Shown here piece after piece: positions 17,293 to 25,800 of a stretch of 64,000 nt of DNA. Source of the stretch: CAVPHV01 sp963821095 (GTDB lineage: Bacteria > Actinomycetota > Acidimicrobiia > Spongiisociales > UBA5794); NCBI GenBank assembly GCA_963821095.1, contig CAWGCJ010000002.1, positions 434,001 to 498,000 on the forward strand, read 5' to 3'. Each line of letters opens with the position of its first letter. Position 1 is the first letter of the stretch. The translations under genes were made by a program, and so were the position numbers. The notes beneath the pieces were generated by a model that was given only the letters and a program-made list of their open reading frames with translations, was not told the DNA's origin and searched no databases.

Positions 17293-18210
17293 ACCGGTTT
17301 GGTCGCCGCCTCGACCTGCCATGGCTGCGACTTCCGCTGCCGTCGGCAGCGACGGCTGCGCTCCCCAGCGGGTTGCGGCTACGGCTCCGGCGTTGACCGC
17401 CCGGCGGACCGCAGCAACGAGGTCCGCGCCGCGCGCCAGGCCGTCGGCCAGCGCTCCGCAGAATGCATCGCCGGCGCCGACCGTGTCGACCGGTTCGATG
17501 ATCGGGGCAGGGACGGCGACAGCTTCGTTGCCGGTGTCAATCACGAGTGCGCCGTCGGCACCCAGCGTCACCACGATGGCGGACGGACCACGCAGTGAGG
17601 CGGCTGCAGCTACCACCTCGGCGAAGGTGACCGGCTCGGCGACGGCTCCGGCCAATACCGCCAGCTCCGAACGGTTGGGAACGAGGACATCCACCCGCTC
17701 CAGCAGGTCACCCGGTAACGGCCGAGCCGGTGCAGGATTCAAGACGACCGTCCCCTGGGCGAGCTCAACCGCACGGGCAACCGCTTCCAGCGGAATTTCG
17801 AGCTGGAGCAGCAGCACCTCGGCGTTCCTCACTTGATCGGCTGCGGCGTCAACGTCTGTTGCGGTGACCCGACCGTTGGCGCCGGGGCTGACCACGATGG
17901 CGTTCTCGGCATCATCGTCGAGGGTGATGAGGGCGATCCCGGTGCCGACCTCATCGTCGGTCTGCACCCCGGAGATGTCGACGCCGTCAGCGGTGAGTCC
18001 GGATAACAGGGTGCGGCCGGCGTCGTCGTCTCCCACCCGGCCGACCATGGCGACCGACTGACCGAGCCGAGCTGCGGCAACCGCTTGATTCGCGCCCTTA
18101 CCCCCGGCGGCAACGAAGTGCCCAGACCCAAGCACCGTCTCTCCAGGCCGCGGGTGGCGCGGCACCCTGGCAACGATGTCCTGATTGAGACTGCCGACAA
18201 CGGTGATCAT
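17290..18210 (-). CDS. rbsK: Ribokinase (PfkB family)
   Basis: A 306-residue sugar kinase that phosphorylates ribose at O5. N-terminal GSLNQDIVARVPRHPRPGET and GGKGANQAVAAARLG form the substrate-binding PfkB motif 1. Motif 2, DTVGAGDAFCGAL, near residue 245 holds the catalytic Asp (GAGD) and anion hole. Length is typical of RbsK. The ATG at 18210 is 7 nt past a TACCAT hexamer and begins ITVVGSLNQD, the standard start. It lies 9 bp upstream of the nucleoside hydrolase, so ribose from nucleosides is the likely substrate; related sugar or nucleoside kinases remain possible. Confidence 0.88.
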   Translation of the reverse strand: MITVVGSLNQDIVARVPRHPRPGETVLGSGHFVAAGGKGANQAVAAARLGQSVAMVGRVGDDDAGRTLLSGLTADGVDISGVQTDDEVGTGIALITLDDDAENAIVVSPGANGRVTATDVDAAADQVRNAEVLLLQLEIPLEAVARAVELAQGTVVLNPAPARPLPGDLLERVDVLVPNRSELAVLAGAVAEPVTFAEVVAAAASLRGPSAIVVTLGADGALVIDTGNEAVAVPAPIIEPVDTVGAGDAFCGALADGLARGADLVAAVRRAVNAGAVAATRWGAQPSLPTAAEVAAMAGRGGDQTG

Positions 18211-18217
18211 GGCGACG

Positions 18218-18223
18218 ATGGTA
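18218..18223 (-). promoter_or_regulatory. Putative -10 hexamer (TACCAT) before ribokinase
   Basis: TACCAT on the minus strand ends 7 nt before the ribokinase ATG at 18210, giving the leaderless arrangement seen elsewhere in the window. Confidence 0.45.
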
Positions 18224-18241
18224 TCCGACGGCGGGAGCAGG

Positions 18242-19060
18242 TCAGGACAACTCGTCGCCCAGCTGGGCGATGACACGGTCGATCGTGGCGAAGAACTCGC
18301 CCTCGGACATGTAGAGAGACGAATCGATAACGACGGTGTATTGGCCCATCCTGGCCTGGTACTCCCACTGGCACGCTCCGTCATCAGCACACGGATCCCC
18401 GGCATACTCCTGCCAGTCCATCAAACCAGTGGGATCGGGCAGCCTCACCAGCGGCAGGTCGTCCCACTGGAGGTTCGGTCTGGGCCGCCCGCTCACGGCC
18501 AGCAGAATGGGGCTCCCATACCTGCTCGACCGTCACCGGGCAGCACAGACTGCCGGTGCTCTCGTCGAAGACGCCAGACCGAACCAGTGCCGGGAACGAC
18601 CCGGCCACGGGTTTCGAATGAGCCGGTCCCAGTTGCGGTATCCATGGCCAACACGGCGACGTTCTCCGGTGGCCGGTTGGGCAAGCGCCCCGGGAGAGTC
18701 CGGGATCTTTGACGCCACGTACGCGCTGGCGAGGACCCGATCGAGCGTGCCACGGAATTCGTCGTCGGTCATGGGGCCGGCGCAGACGTACACGCCGTAA
18801 GCCCACCCTGAGAGCGTGGCCCATCGCACCCCATCTTCGCCGCAGCAAACGTCATCGACCCCTTCTCCCCGCCCGGCAAGGGCGATCCGGGAACCCCGAC
18901 GAAGGCGAGCAGCACGCGGGCTCCGTATCGATTCACGTCCACCCTGGCGCCGAAGTCTTGGGTCGCTCATCGACCACGGTGGCCAGGCCGTACGCGGGAG
19001 CCGCCACGATCGAGATCTGGAATATCTCATTCCGATGGCAGCGTCGCACGCCCACAGCGC
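18242..19060 (-). pseudogene. Frameshifted gene with two related modules, function unknown
   Basis: Protein-like sequence on the minus strand changes frame several times between about 19060 and 18242. The segments show an internal duplication. One module has VYVCAGPMTDDEFRGTLDRV (near 18730-18785) and the last has SSLYMSEGEFFATIDRVIAQ (near 18250-18310); each follows a Cys-x-x-Asp-Gly region. The final 84 residues are an intact reading frame (18496-18242). I do not recognise the family. The repeated module suggests a real secreted or surface protein that is now decayed or mis-assembled. The 19061-19256 stretch upstream shows nothing I can support. Confidence 0.4.
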
Positions 19061-19256
19061 GGATCGGGCGGAGGACTGCTCGGGAGAGTCTTGCGGCGCA
19101 TCAGGTGGAGGCTGGGCCGCCGCGGGCGGCGCAACGTCGCTGGCGATGCTCACTCCACTCCGGCTTTCCACCTCGACTGATAGGCCGCAGACAACATGCC
19201 ACCGGGCTCTCCATCCCCATGGGTCATCCTGCCAGTAGTCCCGAGGCCCCGGGCCG

Positions 19257-20567
19257 TCAGCCGCGAACGAGCTTGTACACCGTTCCGGCTTGGGTGGTCA
19301 GGTACATCTCGCCGACCGAATCGACCCCGAACGAGGTCAGCCCGGCGAAGGTACCTGCCGGCATCCACTCGGTCTCAGCCGAGGCGCCGCCGTCGTTTGC
19401 CAGCTTCAGGCTGCGTACCCATCCCGTGCAGTAGTCGCCGTACAGGTAGTGCCCATCCAACTCGGGCATCTCCTTGCCGCGATAGACGAACCCGCCGGTG
19501 ATCGAGCACCCGTCGCGGTGGGGATAGTCGAGCAACGGGATGACCAGGCCGGACTGGTCGCAGGTCTCGGCCTGGAAGCAGGACCTGCCTTCCATGATGG
19601 GCCAGCCGTAGTTGAGACCACCGATGTTGGTTGACGCCGCGCTGATCTCTTCGATCTCGTTCTGGCCGACGTCGCCGATGTACAGCAGCTTGTCGTCGAA
19701 CGACCACCGCCACGGATTGCGCAGACCGACCGCCCACACCTCGGGGGCGCCATCCTCACCGTCGGCGTACGGGTTGTCCGGCGGAATGCCATACGGCTCG
19801 GGGGCGCCGGGCCCAACTTCGATCCGCAGCATGGCGGCGAGCAAAGTGTCGGCTCGCTGGCCGTTGCCGAAGCGGTCATCCGAGGCGCCGCCATCGCCGA
19901 GCCCGAACCACAGATAGCCGTCGGGACCAAAGGCGATCATGCCTCCGTTGTGGTTGGCGGCCGGTTGGTCGACTCGCAGCAGTTCCCGTCCCGAGTCGGG
20001 GTCGGCCGTGTTGGGATCACTCGACGAGACCTCGTACTCGACCAGCCGGGTATCACCATCTCGATCGATGTAGTCGACGTAGAACAGGCCATTCGCTGCG
20101 TAGTCGGGGTGGAACGCGAGACCGAGCAGGCCCTGCTCGTTGTTGAAGGTGACCAGCGATTTGATGTCGAGGAAGGGCAGCACCGTTCCTTCGTCGATCA
20201 CCCAGATCCGCCCGGGTTGGTCGACCACGAACAGGCGGGGATCACCCGGCGGGGCGATGACGAGCACCGGCTGCTCGAATCCGTCTGCCACGGGTTCAGC
20301 CGCAAGCACGAGCGGACCGCCCGATGCCGCCGTCGTCGTCGTGACGACCTCGGGCGTCGTCGTGGTGGTTGACTCCGCCCCCGATGTTGTCGTCTCGGCG
20401 GCCGTGGTCGTCGTCGCCTCTGGCGTCGCCGGCGACGTCGTCGCTGGTGTGGTGGTGGTCACGACGGACGGACGGACGCCATCATCGGACGTGGCTGGTT
20501 CGTTGTCGCCGCTACACGCCGCCACCGCCAGAGCAATCGCCGCGATCATCAGAATCGTTCGTCGCAT
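19257..20567 (-). CDS. PQQ-dependent sugar dehydrogenase-like lipoprotein (GSDH family), copy 1
   Basis: A 436-residue exported lipoprotein. The N-terminus (MRRTILMIAAIALAVAAC) has a lipobox ending in AAC. It is followed by a long Thr-rich spacer (about residues 30-90), then a six-bladed beta-propeller of the glucose/sorbosone dehydrogenase family. Family blocks include GLLGLAFHPDY, HNGGMIAFGPDGYLWFGLGDGG, GLRNPWRWSFD and IGDVGQNEIEEI. Such enzymes oxidise sugars or alcohols with PQQ, though many members are uncharacterised. A paralogue lies at 52573-53805. TAGCGT ends 6 nt before the ATG. Confidence 0.83.
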   Translation of the reverse strand: MRRTILMIAAIALAVAACSGDNEPATSDDGVRPSVVTTTTPATTSPATPEATTTTAAETTTSGAESTTTTTPEVVTTTTAASGGPLVLAAEPVADGFEQPVLVIAPPGDPRLFVVDQPGRIWVIDEGTVLPFLDIKSLVTFNNEQGLLGLAFHPDYAANGLFYVDYIDRDGDTRLVEYEVSSSDPNTADPDSGRELLRVDQPAANHNGGMIAFGPDGYLWFGLGDGGASDDRFGNGQRADTLLAAMLRIEVGPGAPEPYGIPPDNPYADGEDGAPEVWAVGLRNPWRWSFDDKLLYIGDVGQNEIEEISAASTNIGGLNYGWPIMEGRSCFQAETCDQSGLVIPLLDYPHRDGCSITGGFVYRGKEMPELDGHYLYGDYCTGWVRSLKLANDGGASAETEWMPAGTFAGLTSFGVDSVGEMYLTTQAGTVYKLVRG

Positions 20568-20573
20568 GACCAA

Positions 20574-20579
20574 ACGCTA
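20574..20579 (-). promoter_or_regulatory. Putative -10 hexamer (TAGCGT) before sugar-dehydrogenase-like lipoprotein
   Basis: TAGCGT on the minus strand ends 6 nt before the ATG at 20567, another example of the leaderless spacing. Confidence 0.4.
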
Positions 20580-20618
20580 CTGCGACTCGCGAGCAAGGCG
20601 GAGTCGGGGCGACTTCGC

Positions 20619-22619
20619 TCACGTCCCCTGAACGAGGTGAGCGTTGGCGGCAGCCATATCGGCCTCGTGGGCAACCCGCCGCCCCTCATCTACATCGACC
20701 CGCAGCAGCAGGACTATCCCGACGATGAAGAACGATGCGATGAACAGGATGGCCGGGCGGCTGCTGCCGAATACTCCTACCGCCAGGGCGAAGACAAGCG
20801 GGCCCAGAATGGCAGAGAACTTCGACATCACCGAGAAGAACCCGAAGAACTCTCCGGATTCGGTCGTGGGCGACATCCCGGCGTAGAGGCTGCGGCTGAG
20901 ACCCTGCGAACCACCCTGGACGACGGCGACCAACCAGGCGAGGTACCAGAACTCGATCACGGCATCGAGGAAGAAGCCCCATACCGCAATGACGGTATAG
21001 ACCATCAGCGCCAGGATGATTGTCCGCTTCGTCGTCATGGTGTCCGCCAACCTTCCGAACACCGGCGTGGCCAACGCCCAAGCGACGGCGAGCCCGATGA
21101 CTTCGATAATGAGCAGGAGGCCCAGGATGGTGCCGAGGTTCGAGTTGCGCGGCGCGTCGAGGACTTCGATCTCGCCGATTGCCATCAGGGTGCCCGTTGA
21201 GGCGTCATCCCGCTCAGCGGTGTTGACCACGGTCAGCACGTGCCAATCCGCCGTCAGTGCGTCGATCGTCTCGGTCAGCTCGAATCGCGCCGTCTCGTTG
21301 AAGCCGTCGATGGTGAGCGGTTCGTTGTCGTCGTCGAGCACCGAGACGCCGTCGATGAACACAGCCCACTTGCCGCGGTCCGGCCCCTCGCTGTAGGTCA
21401 TCACGACCTTTTGACCGTTGAAGGCAAACCCGAAGACATCCTCAGGCGTTGAGGTGAGGGCGTAGCTGCCCTCCGCCCCCGACGGCAGCTCATCGGATGT
21501 CAGCACCACGAAGTCCCCGACCAGGGCGCCGTCCTCGACGGTGTACTCGCCCTCCCCCTTGTACTCCCCCTGGGTCTCGAGCGCGGGTTTGGGAGCGCCG
21601 ACCACGTCGCCGTCCATCGTGTGGGCGGCCACGATGCCGGCCAACGGCAGGGTGATGACATTCCACACCACGAAGGCCAGGAAGAAGGCCCGGCGCGGCT
21701 CATCCCGACTCGGGATTCGACCAAAGATGAGCGAGAAGGGGATTCCGACGAACTGCACCATCAGAATGGCGGCGATCAGTTCGATCGACCCGAACCCGAG
21801 TTCGGCTCCATAGATCACCGCAACGCCAATGATCGTTCCGATGCCGTCGTTGTAGATCAGAAACGCGATCAGGTATCGCAGCAACTGGCGGTACTGACGT
21901 AGATGCTGGAAGGTCTCGCCCAGCCGCTTGAAACTGGCCGTGAGGACGGAGCCGACTTTCTCCCGAATGACGGCGGCAGGCGGCTCGGGAACTCTGCGCA
22001 GGATCGGGATCGAGAACACGGCCCACCAGACCGCCACAGTGAGGAACGACAGTCGCGAACCCATCTCGTCCCCGAGCACGAAGATCATCACGATGTTCAG
22101 TGCCAGCAGCAGTCCCCCGCCGAGATAGCCGACGGCGTAACCACGGGTCGAGACCCGGTCGAGGTCGTCGGGACGGGCGACATGCGGGAGCAGCGCCTCG
22201 TAGAAGACCATGGCGGCGCCGACCCCGACCCGGCCGACGATCACCAGGATCGAGGCAAGCACCCAGTCGCCGGAACCGACCAGCGCCAGCAGGCCGGTAC
22301 CGATGACGCCGATGCCGACGAACAGCGCCAGGCCCTTCTTCTTGCCGCGCCGAATGTCGGAGATCGTGCCGATGATCGGCGAGATGATCGCCACGATGAA
22401 CAGCGCCACGCTGAGGGTGATCGACCACATCTGGGTCGCCTGCGCCGGGCTCCCCAGCGTGCTGCCGGCCACCTGGCTGTAGTACACCGGCAGGACCGCA
22501 GCCAGCACCGTGGTGAAGAACGCCGAGTTGGCCCAGTCGTAGAGGGTCCAGGCCCGAATCCGTCGTTTATATTCGTCCTCGCTGATGCCGGTGTACCCGG
22601 CAATCACCTCGGTCGTCAC
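20619..22619 (-). CDS. UMF1/Atg22-like MFS transporter with large extracytoplasmic insert
   Basis: A 666-residue membrane protein. The start (YKRRIRAWTLYDWANSAFFTT) is the UMF1/Atg22 family signature, and the usual helices follow, with SDIRRGKKKGLALF in the first half and GRLADTMTTKRTIILAL in the second. The family is normally about 400-500 residues. The excess is a hydrophilic block at about residues 333-491, between two helices, rich in Gly, Asp and beta-prone segments, for example FVVLTSDELPSG and KWAVFIDGVSVLDDDNEPL, which resemble a beta-sandwich/LamG-like fold. GGGAGG lies 8 nt before the GTG start. The substrate is unknown. Confidence 0.8.
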   Translation of the reverse strand: MTTEVIAGYTGISEDEYKRRIRAWTLYDWANSAFFTTVLAAVLPVYYSQVAGSTLGSPAQATQMWSITLSVALFIVAIISPIIGTISDIRRGKKKGLALFVGIGVIGTGLLALVGSGDWVLASILVIVGRVGVGAAMVFYEALLPHVARPDDLDRVSTRGYAVGYLGGGLLLALNIVMIFVLGDEMGSRLSFLTVAVWWAVFSIPILRRVPEPPAAVIREKVGSVLTASFKRLGETFQHLRQYRQLLRYLIAFLIYNDGIGTIIGVAVIYGAELGFGSIELIAAILMVQFVGIPFSLIFGRIPSRDEPRRAFFLAFVVWNVITLPLAGIVAAHTMDGDVVGAPKPALETQGEYKGEGEYTVEDGALVGDFVVLTSDELPSGAEGSYALTSTPEDVFGFAFNGQKVVMTYSEGPDRGKWAVFIDGVSVLDDDNEPLTIDGFNETARFELTETIDALTADWHVLTVVNTAERDDASTGTLMAIGEIEVLDAPRNSNLGTILGLLLIIEVIGLAVAWALATPVFGRLADTMTTKRTIILALMVYTVIAVWGFFLDAVIEFWYLAWLVAVVQGGSQGLSRSLYAGMSPTTESGEFFGFFSVMSKFSAILGPLVFALAVGVFGSSRPAILFIASFFIVGIVLLLRVDVDEGRRVAHEADMAAANAHLVQGT

Positions 22620-22745
22620 CGAGTGCCTCCCTCAATGCCGCTTGCCGGAATCTACGTTCGCGCGGGTGCCACTCGCAACACAGAGGGTCACGAGAGCTGC
22701 TCCTCTCTCATCAATTGCGGAACCTCGAACACGCCACGGTTCCAG

Positions 22746-22793
22746 GTCGAACCCACCGCTGGCCAAAGAGTCGAAACCACCGCCGGCTAAAGA
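22746..22793 (+). repeat. Two adjacent copies of a 24-bp direct repeat
   Basis: Positions 22746-22769 and 22770-22793 are 24-bp direct repeats differing at three positions; both begin GTCGAA and end AAAGA. They lie in the divergent gap between the UMF1 gene and the DUF11 gene. They could be a regulator-binding pair or chance duplication. Confidence 0.4.
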
Positions 22794-22882
22794 AGAGCCC
22801 TCATCGGACCGATCTACCACCATCTGGTTCGGACAAGACGGTCCGTGAGGGGGCTCAAATCGGAGAATTGCGGGGATCGACG

Positions 22883-25800
22883 ATGTACACGCGCGCCAAG
22901 AGAACGCTTCCTGCTGCCGTTGTGGCCTGCCTCCTACTCACCACGGTCATCGCTGCCATCGGAAACGGCCCTGCCGCCCGCGCTGACGGCACTCCCGACC
23001 TCGCTCTGACCAAGGATGCACCCGGCGAGATCCTCTTCGGAGCCGATGCAACCGTCTCGCTGACAGCGTCGAACCCGAGCACGGAAACGGAGGTCGGGTA
23101 CAACCTCTCTTTTCGCGACGTCCTCCCGGCCGGTACTACCTACGTCCCCGGCAGCGCAAGCATCGCACCGACCACCGTGCTCGTCGACCAACCCACCCCC
23201 GGCGCAACAACGCTGATCTGGCTGAATGTCGCGGACCTCACCCCGGCGTCTTCTTTCACCGTCACCTATGACGTACGGCATACCGGCGGCAGTCTCGGCG
23301 TCGGCGACACCTACGTGAATCAGGCTGGCGCCTACGTCAACTCCGATCCGAGGTATGTGCCGGACTTCGACCCCGTTGACGGAACTCCGATCGCAGGGCC
23401 GGCGAGCTACTCGGGCAACGCCGCTGACAGCGCATCCACGGAGATCATCGCCATCGAGATCACCAAAGCCGAGCCCAACACCGAGGGTGAGATCCTGCGC
23501 GGCCTTCACGATCACCAAACGGTGTACACCTTGACCGTGCAGAACAACTACGTGGACCCCACCGACTCAATTGATGTCGAAGATTGGCTGCCGGCCGGTC
23601 TCGAGTACCTCGCGTGCGGCACGGCCGACAACACGGTCGATGCCCCCACCAACCCCGGATCTGCCGAGGAGTACCCGGCCGCCGGTGCGATCAACCCCGG
23701 CAACGCTCCGGTAGCGCCCAACTGTGTCATTCCCGATCTCGTCGAAACCGTGAACACAGACCCGGATGGTGCCGGCCCGCTGCCGCCCGGCGTCTATACC
23801 CATGTGGTGTGGAACGACGTAGCCGATCTGGCGCCATCCGCAAGCACAACTATCCAGTACGTCGCCGCAATACCCATTCGCGAAAACACAATCAGCTGGC
23901 CTCAAGGAGAGCCGACCCCGGCCGGGCTCGGCCAAACCGCCAATCTCGACAACAACTCGGGCCCCGAAACAGTCGACGAACAGTCACTGGTGAATCTGGC
24001 CATTGCGTCGGGGCAGTACCTGGGAGCCCTGGCCGTTTCCGACGACCACAGCATTCAGCGGACCGCCGAGGATCTGTCAGTGCACAAGGGCGTCAGCGAC
24101 GACGCCATCAACCAGGGCGACGTCGACACCTGGAGCTTGCTGATCGAGACCTCTGAGTACCGATACGTCGACAACATCCGGGTCACCGACACCGTTCCCG
24201 ATGGGCTGTGCCCCCTCGACTCGGCAAACCTCGAAACACCGGATTTCACGGCAGACTGTGACCCATCCGGAGCGACACCATCGTCTCCGTACACCACAGC
24301 AACCGAGAACGTTGTTGGCACCTGGACACTGTTTTGGGACTCTTCAACCGTGCCCGAGTTGGCACGCCTTCAGCCCTCATCGAGCTTCACGATCACATTC
24401 CCGACCCGGACCCGCACGTTCTACCAACAGAACCGCCTGAACGCGGCCCCCGTGCTTGCGCAGGACTCTTGGGAAAACCGAGTGGATATCGCCGGCGCCG
24501 ACTATGCGATCTGCGCTCCAAACGACCCCGATTGCGCCTTGGGCCAGCCCAAGATCGATGCCGACGAGGCCGATGGGGGCGACGACCTAGACAGCTCGAC
24601 TGCCGGGCAGAGCGCCTCGGGTCCCAGCATTGACAAGCGCGTCTCGCAGCCAGGGGCCGTTCCGCTCGACTGCGCTGCTGCTACCTACATCGACACCGTG
24701 GCTTCCAGCTACGGGCCGGGCGACCGGGTGTGCTGGCAGCTCCGCATCGATTTCCCCTCCCGCCTCGATACCGGCGACGCGGCGGTCAACGACTTCCTAC
24801 CGCCGGGCAGCACATACGAAACCGGCTCGATGACGCCAACCGGGAACAACAGCGTCCCCATTGCAAGCTTCGAAGACTCCGTCGCAGGTTTGCTCAGCTG
24901 GACTCTTGGCAGTGGTACCTTCACGGACCCGGCTCTCGTCTTCGAGGTCAGGTTTGCCACGACGTTCACCGACCCGGCCGCCGCAGCATCGGGGGACATC
25001 CTCGACAACCTGATGAAGTTCAACCACATCAACACCCCCGGCCAGGCCTTCCCGCTGCGGGATCTGGCCGACTTCGAGTGGTCAGAGGCGCGCCTCGACC
25101 TTGTCAAGGGTGTCTCCATTGTCGATCTCGACGGCAACATCAGCACGGCTGGCGACCAGACGACATACAGCCCACCCCAGGACGGATTGACGGTCAACGG
25201 CGGCAACGCCGTCCAATACCATCTGGACATCGACAACCTCGGGACCCGGGATGCGGACAACATCGAGGTGTGGGACATCCTGCCCGCGGTCATCGACTGC
25301 TCCATGGTGAGCAACATCTCCGACGGAGGAACCTGCAACAACCGGGGCACCCCAGGCAATCCCGCCGACGACCGCATCGAGTGGACCGGCTTGGCAGCGA
25401 ATGGGTCGGGCACAACTGACGTCACCTACTGGGTGGTCATCCCGACGACCGTGGCACCCGGCGAGTCGCTGGACAACAACGCAGGTGTTCGCCAATACAC
25501 CTCGGCGACCAACGTCGGTGGCAACTTCACCTACATACCGTCGAACAACATCGACCCGGCTCAGAATCCGTCGGCCAACACCACGCCTGCCGACGATCCG
25601 TCGGACGTGGTCATCGCCGACGCCACACTGGCCAAGACGCGGACCACCGGAATCAACGAAGGGGGCAATGTTGCGAGCAACGAAGCCACCATCGGGGAGC
25701 AGATCGACTACACCGTGACGTTGACAATCCCGGCGGGGACGACGGTATACGGCCCGGCCCTGCTCGACGATCCTCTGGGATCACGGCAAACCTATGTGCC

